64,000 nt of DNA from Bradyrhizobium rifense (lineage in GTDB: Bacteria > Pseudomonadota > Alphaproteobacteria > Rhizobiales > Xanthobacteraceae): positions 1 through 64,000 of the forward strand of contig NZ_VSSS01000015.1 of NCBI RefSeq assembly GCF_008123425.1. The letters are read 5' to 3'. Made by a program: the position numbers and the translations under genes. Shown piece by piece: positions 1 through 7,829 of this stretch. The notes beneath the pieces are model-generated. The model saw only the letters and a program-made list of their open reading frames with translations, had not been told where the DNA came from and searched no databases. The stretch's first letter is position 1, and every line of letters starts with the position of its first letter.

Positions 1-2765
1 CTGCCAAAGTAGTGCTAGGCCCCGTCGTCAACGACGAATTCTCTGACGTCGACTCCATCCTCTACATGATGACCGGCGACGGCGCCGATTACGCCCAGCT
101 CAAGAAGGTCTCCGAAGGTTTCCGCCAGCGCCTGCTCAAGGTGCCCGGCGTGACCAAGGTCGACGTCTACGGCAATCAGGACGAACGCATCTTCGTCGAG
201 TTCAGCCACGCCAAGCTCGCCACGCTGGGCATCACGCCGCAGGCGCTGTTCGACTCGCTTGCGAAGCAGAACAACGTGACTCCGGCCGGCACGGTCGAGA
301 CCTCGTCGCAGCGCGTGCCGCTGCGCGTCACCGGCGCGCTCGACGGCGCCAAGGCCGTGGCCGAGACCCCGGTCGAGAGCAACGGCCGCGTGTTCCGCCT
401 CGGCGACATCGCCACCGTCACCCATGGCTATGTCGATCCGCCAAGCTTCGTCGTCCGTCAGGAAGGCAAGGCAGCGATCGGCATCGGCGTCGTCACCGCC
501 AAGGGCGCCAACATCCTCGATCTCGGCAAGGAGGTCGAGAAGGCGACGGCCGAATTCATGAAGGCCGTGCCGCAGGGCGTCGACGTCAAGCTGATCGCCG
601 ACCAGCCCAAGGTGGTCGAGCACGCCGTTGGCGAGTTCGTGCACTCCTTCATGGAAGCGCTCGTCATCGTGCTGTTCGTCTCGTTCCTGGCACTCGGCTG
701 GCGCACCGGCATCGTGGTCGCACTCTCCGTGCCGCTGGTGCTCGGCATCGTCTTCATCGTCATGAACACGATGTCGCTCGACCTGCATCGTATTACGCTC
801 GGCGCGCTGATCATCGCGCTCGGCCTGCTCGTCGACGACGCCATCATCGCAGTCGAGATGATGGTGGTGAAAATGGAGCAGGGCTGGGACCGCATGCGCG
901 CGGCCTCCTTTGCCTGGGAATCCACTGCGTTTCCGATGCTCACGGGAACGCTGGTCACGGCCGCTGGCTTCCTCCCCATCGGCTTTGCCAATTCCGCGGT
1001 CGGCGAATATGCCGGCAGCATCTTCTGGATCGTGGCGATCGCGCTGGTCGCCTCGTGGTTCGTGGCGGTGATCTTCACGCCCTATATCGGCGTCATGCTG
1101 CTGCCCAACATCAAGGTGCATCACAATCACGATCCGCACGCCGTCTACGAGACCCGCATGTACCGCGGCCTGCGCGCCATCGTGCAGTGGTGCGTCAATC
1201 ACCGCATCACCGTGGTGGCTGCGACCGTCGGCGTCTTCATTGCGTCCATCGTCGGCTTCGGCCATGTCCAGCAGCAGTTCTTCCCGCTGTCGGAGCGGCC
1301 CGAGCTGTTCCTCCAGCTGCGCCTGCCCGAAGGCACCGCCTTCAACGTCACCGAGAAGGCGGTCAAGAAGGCCGAGACGCTGCTCAAGGACGACCAGGAC
1401 ATCGAGACCTATACGTCCTATGTCGGCCAGGGCTCGCCGCGCTTCTGGCTTGGCCTCAACCCGCAGCTGCCGAACGAGGCCTTTGCCGAGATCGTCATCG
1501 TCGCCAAGGGCGTCGAGGCGCGTGAGCGCGTCAAGGCCAAGATCGAGGGCGCTGTCGCCGACGGCATGCTGACCGAAGCGCGCGTGCGCGTCGACCGCTT
1601 CAATTTCGGTCCGCCGGTCGGCTTCCCCGTCCAGTTCCGCGTGATCGGCCCCGATGCCAACAAGGTGCGCGAGATCGCCTACCAGGTTCGCGACGTCATG
1701 CGGCAGAACAAGAATGTCAAGGACGTCCAGCTCGACTGGAACGAGCAGTCGCCCTATCTCAAGCTCGTTGTCGACCAGGACCGCGCCCGCGCCATGGGTC
1801 TGACCCCGCAGGACGTCTCTCAGGCGCTGGCGCTGCTGATTTCGGGCTCGCAGGTGACGACGGTGCGCGACGGCATCGAGAAGGTCGGCGTGGTGGCCCG
1901 TGCGGTCGGCTCCGAGCGTCTCGACCTCGGCGGCGTCGGCGATCTCACCATCACCTCGAAGAATGGCGTTGCCGTGCCGCTGCAGCAGATCGCCAAGATC
2001 GAATATGCCCACGAGGAGCCGATCATGTGGCGGCGTAACCGTGACATGGCGATCACCGTGCGCTCGGACGTCGTCGACGGTGTGCAGGCGCCCGACGTCA
2101 CCAACCAGATCACGCCGAAGCTGCAGGCCATCAAGGACTACCTCGAGCCGGCCTACCGCATCGAGCCGGGTGGCGCGTTCGAAGAGTCTGCGAAGGGCAA
2201 TGCCTCGATCTTCATCCTCTTCCCGCTGATGGTCATGGTGATGCTGACGCTGCTGATGTTCCAGCTGCAGAGCTTCTCGCGCCTGATCCTGGTGTTCCTG
2301 ACCGCGCCGCTCGGCATCGTCGGAGCCTCGCTCGGGCTCAACGTCGCCAACGCTCCGTTCGGCTTCGTGGCATTGCTCGGCCTGATCGCGCTCGCCGGCA
2401 TGATCATGCGCAACGCTGTCATCCTGGTCGACCAGATCGAGACTGACGTCTCCCACGGCCTGACCCGGCGGGAGGCGATCGTGGAAGCAACCGTCCGCCG
2501 CGCCCGTCCGGTGGTGCTGACGGCGCTCGCCGCCATCCTCGCCATGATCCCGCTGTCGCGCTCGGCTTTCTGGGGCCCGATGGCGATTACCATCATGGGC
2601 GGCCTGTTCGTCGCGACCTTCCTGACGCTGCTGTATCTGCCGGGCCTCTACGCCCTGTGGTTCCGCAAGAGCCTCGACGAGGCGGGCACCCCCGAGCAGC
2701 CTGCCGCGCCGCAGCATGGGAGCGATGACCAGCACGCAATTCCGCTTGCTGAAGCGGCTGAATAA
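1..2765 (+). CDS. RND efflux transporter permease (AcrB/HAE1 family), 5' truncated by window edge
   Basis: Inner-membrane proton-driven RND pump subunit; such proteins work as trimers with a periplasmic adaptor and an outer-membrane channel. The frame is open to base 1, so the true start lies outside. About 920 residues are visible against roughly 1040 for the family, so TM1 and the start of the porter domain are missing. Hydrophobic segments lie near visible residues 215-285, 310-365 and 740-890. The TM4 proton-relay pair Asp-Asp is present in GLLVDDAIIAVE (residues 271-282). The 'GEYAGSIFWIVAIALVASW' type segment is also typical. It ends 33 bp before a co-directional TetR gene, a likely local regulator. 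Substrate cannot be read from sequence; the long periplasmic loops fit the hydrophobe/amphiphile class better than the metal class. Confidence 0.93.
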   Translation, partial: AKVVLGPVVNDEFSDVDSILYMMTGDGADYAQLKKVSEGFRQRLLKVPGVTKVDVYGNQDERIFVEFSHAKLATLGITPQALFDSLAKQNNVTPAGTVETSSQRVPLRVTGALDGAKAVAETPVESNGRVFRLGDIATVTHGYVDPPSFVVRQEGKAAIGIGVVTAKGANILDLGKEVEKATAEFMKAVPQGVDVKLIADQPKVVEHAVGEFVHSFMEALVIVLFVSFLALGWRTGIVVALSVPLVLGIVFIVMNTMSLDLHRITLGALIIALGLLVDDAIIAVEMMVVKMEQGWDRMRAASFAWESTAFPMLTGTLVTAAGFLPIGFANSAVGEYAGSIFWIVAIALVASWFVAVIFTPYIGVMLLPNIKVHHNHDPHAVYETRMYRGLRAIVQWCVNHRITVVAATVGVFIASIVGFGHVQQQFFPLSERPELFLQLRLPEGTAFNVTEKAVKKAETLLKDDQDIETYTSYVGQGSPRFWLGLNPQLPNEAFAEIVIVAKGVEARERVKAKIEGAVADGMLTEARVRVDRFNFGPPVGFPVQFRVIGPDANKVREIAYQVRDVMRQNKNVKDVQLDWNEQSPYLKLVVDQDRARAMGLTPQDVSQALALLISGSQVTTVRDGIEKVGVVARAVGSERLDLGGVGDLTITSKNGVAVPLQQIAKIEYAHEEPIMWRRNRDMAITVRSDVVDGVQAPDVTNQITPKLQAIKDYLEPAYRIEPGGAFEESAKGNASIFILFPLMVMVMLTLLMFQLQSFSRLILVFLTAPLGIVGASLGLNVANAPFGFVALLGLIALAGMIMRNAVILVDQIETDVSHGLTRREAIVEATVRRARPVVLTALAAILAMIPLSRSAFWGPMAITIMGGLFVATFLTLLYLPGLYALWFRKSLDEAGTPEQPAAPQHGSDDQHAIPLAEAAE

Positions 2766-2798
2766 GTGAGAAGACTAACGACGGACGAGTCCTGACAC

Positions 2799-3398
2799 AT
2801 GACACTGGTTGCGGAACATATCGAAGGCGACACCCGGGATCGTATTCTTGAGGTGGCTGAGCGGCTGTTCCGCGTGATCGGCTATCAAAAAACCACGGTC
2901 GGGGACATCGCCAAAGAGCTCCGGATGAGCCCCGCCAACGTCTATCGCTTCTTCGAATCGAAGAAGGCGATCCATCAGTCGGTGGCCCGTTCGCTGATGG
3001 GCGAGGTCGAGCTCGAGGCGCAGCGGATCGTGGCGAGGCCCGGTCCGGTGCTTGAGCGCTTCCGCGAACTGCTCACCACCATCAACCGCATGAACACCGA
3101 ACGCTATGTCGGTGATTCCAAGCTGCATGAGATGGTCGAGATCGCCATGCAGGAGGACTGGGACGTCTGCGTCACCCATATGGAGTGCATTGCGGGCGTC
3201 ATCGGTCAGATGATCGCCCAGGGCGCCGCTACCGGCGAGTTCGAGGCACCGGACCTGCAACTGGCCTCGCTCTGCGCCTGCACCGCCATGATGCGCTTCT
3301 TCCACCCCCAGATGATCGCCCAGTGCGCCACCAAGCCGGGCCCGAGCATCGACCAGATGATCGATTTCGTCATCGCGGGTCTGTCCCCGCGCCACTGA
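2799..3398 (+). CDS. TetR/AcrR family transcriptional regulator
   Basis: A 199-residue protein with an N-terminal helix-turn-helix at about residues 12-58 (TRDRILEVAERLF ... TTVGDIAKELRMSPANVYRFF), the classic TetR DNA-binding signature. The variable C-terminal ligand domain is all-helical in appearance. It follows the RND pump gene by 33 bp on the same strand, so it probably represses the pump and may be co-transcribed with it. No clear palindromic operator is visible in the short gap; the operator would be expected upstream of the truncated pump operon, outside the window. Ligand unknown. Confidence 0.9.
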   Translation: MTLVAEHIEGDTRDRILEVAERLFRVIGYQKTTVGDIAKELRMSPANVYRFFESKKAIHQSVARSLMGEVELEAQRIVARPGPVLERFRELLTTINRMNTERYVGDSKLHEMVEIAMQEDWDVCVTHMECIAGVIGQMIAQGAATGEFEAPDLQLASLCACTAMMRFFHPQMIAQCATKPGPSIDQMIDFVIAGLSPRH

Positions 3399-3468
3399 CG
3401 GGCCGGCGGGTTTCCGCCTATAAGCTGCTTCGCATTGCCCGGGACGGCGGATAGCGGAGAAGCAGCGC

Positions 3469-4092
3469 GTGACCGACAAAGACCTGTATTTCTATGAGCC
3501 CTCCAAGGGCCACGGCCTCAAGCACGATCCCTTCAACGCCATCATCGCGCCGCGGCCGATCGGCTGGATCTCCTCGCGCGACAGCAAGGGCCACGTCAAT
3601 CTGGCGCCCTACAGCTTCTTCAACGCCTTCTGCTACGTGCCGCCGATCATCGGCTTCTCCTCCACCAACTGGAAGGACTCGGTCGAGAACATCCAGCAGA
3701 CCGGCGAGTTCGTCTGGAATCTCGCCACGATGGATCTCGCCAAGCACATGAACGCGACCGCCGCGCATGTTGCCCCTGAAGTCGACGAGTTCGAGGTCGC
3801 GGGTCTCACCGCCGTGCCGGGCAAGCTCGTCAACGTGCCGCGCGTGGGCGAGAGCCCCGTCGCGTTCGAGTGCAAGGTGTCCGACATCGTCCGCCTCAAG
3901 GGCGCCGACGGCAAGGAAGCCGACGCCTGGCTGACGCTGGGCGAAGTCGTCGCCGTCCACATCGACAAGGCCATGATCAAGGACGGCGTCTACCAGACCG
4001 CCGCCGCCCGCCCGATCGTGCGCGCGGGGCGCCGCGGCGACTACTTTGAGATCAAGCCGGAAAACATGTTCGAGATGGTTCGGCCGGATTAG
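3469..4092 (+). CDS. Flavin reductase family protein (FMN-binding split barrel)
   Basis: A 207-residue protein of the flavin reductase-like/FMN-binding split-barrel family, which binds FMN and reduces flavins or acts as a small flavoprotein oxidoreductase. The N-terminal 'NAIIAPRPIGWISSRD' followed by 'NLAPYSFFNAFCYVPP' is the characteristic FMN-binding region, and 'VWNLATMDLA' follows as usual. The start is GTG at 3469, preceded by GGAGAAG about 6 bases upstream. It stands alone between the TetR gene and the fatty-acid cluster. The physiological substrate is not evident. Confidence 0.88.
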   Translation: MTDKDLYFYEPSKGHGLKHDPFNAIIAPRPIGWISSRDSKGHVNLAPYSFFNAFCYVPPIIGFSSTNWKDSVENIQQTGEFVWNLATMDLAKHMNATAAHVAPEVDEFEVAGLTAVPGKLVNVPRVGESPVAFECKVSDIVRLKGADGKEADAWLTLGEVVAVHIDKAMIKDGVYQTAAARPIVRAGRRGDYFEIKPENMFEMVRPD

Positions 4093-4127
4093 GCCGGGCT
4101 ACCGCTCTTCCCACCGCTTCCCCTCCC

Positions 4128-4152
4128 GGAACCGTCCCAACGCCCCGCCGTT
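4128..4152 (+). promoter_or_regulatory. Possible EcfG-type promoter (GGAAC-N16-CGTT)
   Basis: GGAAC at 4128-4132 and CGTT at 4149-4152 are separated by exactly 16 bases, the spacing known for the alphaproteobacterial general-stress sigma factor EcfG. It would start transcription about 105-110 bases ahead of the fadE gene. The spacer is extremely GC-rich and the 5' leader long, so this may be chance. Confidence is much lower than for the site at 10513. Confidence 0.3.
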
Positions 4153-4276
4153 ATGGTCCCCGGGGGCGGCCGCCCGGCCGCGTCAATTCGTATCTTTTTG
4201 CGCGCGAAGTGTTCACGCACCGCCGGCCAGTTTCCGCTAAAATACCCTGTAACCGCGCCGTTGCATGAGGTCCGCC

Positions 4277-6544
4277 ATGAGCTTCCGCCGCGACACCATC
4301 ACCAAGCCGATCTTCTCCTGGGCGCGCGGCGTGCTGCCGGCGATGTCCGACACCGAGCGGGAGGCGCTGGAGGCCGGCGACGTCTGGTGGGACGCCGATC
4401 TCTTCACCGGCAATCCTGACTGGTCCAAGCTGCTCAAAATTCCGCAGGCAACGTTGACGGACGAGGAGCGGGCTTTCCTTAACGGTCCCGTCGACGAGCT
4501 CTGCGCCATGCTCGACGAGTGGAAGATCTTTTGGGAATGGCGCGATCTTCCCCAGGAGGCCTGGGCCTTCATCAAGCGCGAAAAGTTCTTCGGCATGATC
4601 ATTCCGAAGGAGTTTGGCGGCCTCGGCTTCTCGCCCTATGCCCACTCGGAAGTGGTGCGGAAAATCTCGACCCGCTCGATCGCAGCCGCCGTCACCGTGA
4701 TGGTGCCGAACTCGCTCGGCCCCGGCGAGCTCCTGATGCGCTTTGGCACCAAGGAGCAGCAGGAACGCTGGCTGCCGCGGCTCGCCGACGGCCGCGACAT
4801 TCCCTGCTTCGGCCTCACCAGCCTGGAGGCCGGCTCCGATGCCGCCTCGATGGTCGACACCGGCATCATCTGCAAGGGCAATTTTGAGGGCCGCGAGGTT
4901 ACAGGCCTCAGGTTGAACTGGCACAAGCGCTACATCACACTCGGTCCCGTCGCGACGCTGCTGGGTCTCGCCTTCAAGGCCTACGACCCAGACCGTCTCG
5001 TCGGCGATCAGGAAGAACTCGGCATTACCGTCGCGCTGATTCCGACCAATCTGCCCGGCGTCGAGATCGGTCACCGCCATCTGCCGTCGATGCAGGTGTT
5101 CCAGAACGGCCCGAACTGGGGCCGCGACGTCTTCATCCCGCTCGACTATGTCATCGGCGGTGAGGCACGGCTGGGGCAGGGCTGGAAGATGCTGATGACG
5201 GCGCTCGCCGCCGGCCGCGGCATTTCGCTGCCGTCGCTCTCCGCTGCAGGCGCTGCCTATGCCGCGCGCACCACCGGCGCCTATGCCCGCATCCGCGAGC
5301 AGTTCGGCATCTCCATTTCCAAGTTCGAGGGCGTCGAGGAGCCCCTCGCGCGCATCGTCGCCACCGCCTATCAGCTCGATGCGGCGCGGCGGCTGACCTG
5401 CGCGGCGCTCAACGCCGGCGTCCATCCCGCCGTGATCTCCGGCATCATGAAGCTGCACGCGACCGAGCGGATGCGCATCGCGGTCGATGACGCCATGGAC
5501 ATCCATGGCGGCAAGGCCGTGATCGACGGTCCGCAGAACTATATCGGCAATCTCCACCGCGCCGTGCCCGTGGGCATCACGGTCGAGGGCGCCAACATCC
5601 TCACCCGCAATCTCATCGTGTTCGGGCAGGGTGCGATCCGCGCCCATCCCTATCTGCTCGACGAGATGAATGCGCTGGCCGACACTGATCGCGAGCGTGG
5701 TCTCGCCGCGTTCGACAAGGCGTTCTGGAAGCATGTCGGCCATAGCTTCCGGACGCTGTTCCGTGCCTTCGGCCAGAGCTGGACCTTCGGCGCCTTCGCG
5801 ATGGCGCCTGACGCGGGCGACGCTACGCCATTCTATCGCCAGCTCTCGCGTTACTCCGCGGCGTTCGCGCTCTGCGCCGATATGGCGCTGCTGACGCTCG
5901 GCGGTGCGCTGAAGCGCAAGGAGATGCTGTCGGCGCGCTTCGGCGACATCCTCTCCGAGCTGTATCTTCTCTCGGCCGCGCTGAAGCGCTGGCAGGACGA
6001 GGGGCGGCAGAAAGAAGATTTTGCCGCGCTGGAATGGTGCATGGCGAGCGGCTTCCGGACGATCGAGAACCGGCTTGCCGAAATCCTCGCCAATCTGCCG
6101 AACCGCTTCGTCGCCGTGATCCTCAAGCTCGTGGTCCAGCCGTTTGGCGCCCGCGTGCTCGGTCCGTCCGATCGTGTCGTGCATCAATGCGCGAGCATCG
6201 TGCTGGAGCCCTCGGTCGCGCGCGACCGCCTCACGCCGGATCTCGCCCATGTCGACGACGACAGCGGCTTTGCCCGCCTCGAGCGTGCCTTCAGGCTGGT
6301 CACGGGGAGCGACGCCATCGCCAAGCGCATGCGCGCCGCCCATATCCGCGACGCCAATGACGCCGTCACCAAGGGCGTGATCACGCAGGCCGAGGGCGAG
6401 CAGCTTTCAGCCGCTCATGAAGCCGTCACAAAAGTCATCGAGGTCGACGATTTTGCGCCGGAGGCGCTATCGCCGATTTACAAGAAAACGGGCGACGTGC
6501 ATCAGTTCTTCCAGGAACTCGGTGAACAGAGGGCGGCGAGCTGA
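4277..6544 (+). CDS. fadE: Acyl-CoA dehydrogenase, FadE type with DUF1974 C-terminus
   Basis: FAD-dependent acyl-CoA dehydrogenase for the first step of beta-oxidation. About 755 residues, the long FadE class (E. coli FadE is slightly over 800) rather than the 380-residue soluble class. The central part shows the acyl-CoA dehydrogenase core ('GMIIPKEFGGLGF', 'CFGLTSLEAGSDAAS', 'YAARTTGAYARIREQFG', 'DIHGGKAV'), and the last about 280 residues match the FadE-specific DUF1974 region. ATG at 4277 is chosen because GAGG lies 6 bases upstream; ATG at 4265 in the same frame is the alternative. The stop overlaps the next start by one base (TGATG), so translation with the thiolase is coupled. Confidence 0.93.
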   Translation: MSFRRDTITKPIFSWARGVLPAMSDTEREALEAGDVWWDADLFTGNPDWSKLLKIPQATLTDEERAFLNGPVDELCAMLDEWKIFWEWRDLPQEAWAFIKREKFFGMIIPKEFGGLGFSPYAHSEVVRKISTRSIAAAVTVMVPNSLGPGELLMRFGTKEQQERWLPRLADGRDIPCFGLTSLEAGSDAASMVDTGIICKGNFEGREVTGLRLNWHKRYITLGPVATLLGLAFKAYDPDRLVGDQEELGITVALIPTNLPGVEIGHRHLPSMQVFQNGPNWGRDVFIPLDYVIGGEARLGQGWKMLMTALAAGRGISLPSLSAAGAAYAARTTGAYARIREQFGISISKFEGVEEPLARIVATAYQLDAARRLTCAALNAGVHPAVISGIMKLHATERMRIAVDDAMDIHGGKAVIDGPQNYIGNLHRAVPVGITVEGANILTRNLIVFGQGAIRAHPYLLDEMNALADTDRERGLAAFDKAFWKHVGHSFRTLFRAFGQSWTFGAFAMAPDAGDATPFYRQLSRYSAAFALCADMALLTLGGALKRKEMLSARFGDILSELYLLSAALKRWQDEGRQKEDFAALEWCMASGFRTIENRLAEILANLPNRFVAVILKLVVQPFGARVLGPSDRVVHQCASIVLEPSVARDRLTPDLAHVDDDSGFARLERAFRLVTGSDAIAKRMRAAHIRDANDAVTKGVITQAEGEQLSAAHEAVTKVIEVDDFAPEALSPIYKKTGDVHQFFQELGEQRAAS

Positions 6545-7827
6545 TGGCACGACCGGTTTTCATCGTCGACGGCAGCCGGACGCCGTTTCTGAAGGCGCGC
6601 TCGGGCCCCGGGCCGTTCACGCCGGTCGATCTCGCCGTGCAATGCGGCCGGCCGCTGCTGGCACGCCAGCCATTTTCGCCCACGGATTTCGACCAGGTCA
6701 TCCTCGGCTGCGTCAACGTGATCGCGGACGAGATGAACCCGGCCCGCGTCGCGGCGCTCCGGCTCGGCATGGGTGAGGACATGGTCGCCTTCACCGTGCA
6801 GATCAATTGCGGCTCCGGCATGCAGTCGATCGACACCGCCTACCGCTACATCCGCGAAGGCCATGCCGACATGATCCTGGCCGGCGGCACCGAGGCGCTC
6901 AGCCACGCGCCGCTGGTCTGGCCGGACTCCGGCGTGCGCTGGTTCGCCGGCCTTGCCACCGCCAAGGGCGTGGCCGCGAAGCTCGCCGCGGCCTTCAAGC
7001 TGCGCCCACGCTATCTCAGGCCGATCATTGGCCTGGAGCGCGGGCTGACCGACCCCATCACCGAACTGAACATGGGGCAGACCGCCGAAGTCGTCGGCCA
7101 TCTCTTCGGCATTACGCGCGCCCAGTCGGATGCATATGCGGCCGAGAGCCATCGTCGGCTCGCGCATGCGCAGGCGGAAGGTTTTCTGAAAGGTGAGGTT
7201 GAGACCGCCTTCTCCCGCGACGGAAAATTCTTCGACCATGATGACGGTGTGCGTCCGGACTCAACAGCCGAGACGCTCGCAAGACTCCGGCCGGTGTTCG
7301 AGCGTCCCTGGGGCCAGGTGACGGCCGGCAATTCCTCGCAGATCACCGACGGCGCCTCCTGGGTGATCCTCGCTTCCGACGCGGCGGTCGCAAAGCACAG
7401 ACTGACGCCGAAGGCTGCGATCGTCGACAGCAATTGGGCCGCGCTCGATCCTGCTATCATGGGCCTTGGCCCCGTGATGTCGGCAACGCCGCTGCTCCAG
7501 CGTAACAACCTGACCCTCCAGGACATCGAGACCTGGGAGCTGAACGAAGCGTTTGCGACGCAAGTGCTCGGCTGCCTCGCTGCCTGGAACGACGACAAAT
7601 TTTGTCGCGAGATTTTGCGACTCGACGGTGCCGCCGGCGAGATCGACCGCGACAAACTCAATGTCGACGGCGGCGCGATCTCGCTCGGCCATCCCGTCGG
7701 CACCTCCGGCAACCGCATCGTGCTGCATCTCGTCAACGCGATGAAGCGGCTCGGCACGCGGCGCGGGATTGCCACCGAATGTATCGGCGGCGGGCTCGGC
7801 GGTGCCATGCTGATCGAGGCGGTGTGA
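6544..7827 (+). CDS. Acetyl-CoA C-acyltransferase (thiolase), FadI/FadA-like
   Basis: Thiolase of 427 residues that cleaves 3-ketoacyl-CoA with CoA, the last beta-oxidation step. The acyl-accepting Cys is at about residue 89 in QINCGSGMQS. The C-terminal catalytic His is in 'GGAISLGHPVGTSGNR' and the second catalytic Cys in 'ECIGGGLGGA'. The length and the paired location with a trifunctional-type FadJ suggest a FadI-like subunit. It overlaps fadE by 1 base and is followed after 2 bases by the FadJ-like gene, so the three are one translationally linked unit. Confidence 0.93.
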   Translation: MARPVFIVDGSRTPFLKARSGPGPFTPVDLAVQCGRPLLARQPFSPTDFDQVILGCVNVIADEMNPARVAALRLGMGEDMVAFTVQINCGSGMQSIDTAYRYIREGHADMILAGGTEALSHAPLVWPDSGVRWFAGLATAKGVAAKLAAAFKLRPRYLRPIIGLERGLTDPITELNMGQTAEVVGHLFGITRAQSDAYAAESHRRLAHAQAEGFLKGEVETAFSRDGKFFDHDDGVRPDSTAETLARLRPVFERPWGQVTAGNSSQITDGASWVILASDAAVAKHRLTPKAAIVDSNWAALDPAIMGLGPVMSATPLLQRNNLTLQDIETWELNEAFATQVLGCLAAWNDDKFCREILRLDGAAGEIDRDKLNVDGGAISLGHPVGTSGNRIVLHLVNAMKRLGTRRGIATECIGGGLGGAMLIEAV

Positions 7828-7829
7828 CC

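Noticed and set aside
15..2735. 906-residue open frame antisense to the RND pump
   Set aside because: Translation is low-complexity (Asp/Arg/His/Glu/Ala-rich) with no domain, while the plus strand encodes a clear RND protein; a shadow frame caused by high GC at third positions.
4151..6343. 730-residue open frame antisense to fadE
   Set aside because: Same GC-driven shadow; composition unlike any protein family and the sense strand is a full FadE.
7602..7829. Extended start of the FadJ-like gene
   Set aside because: The extra 76 residues lie inside the thiolase gene in another frame and are Arg-rich; ATG 7830 gives the family-typical length and start.
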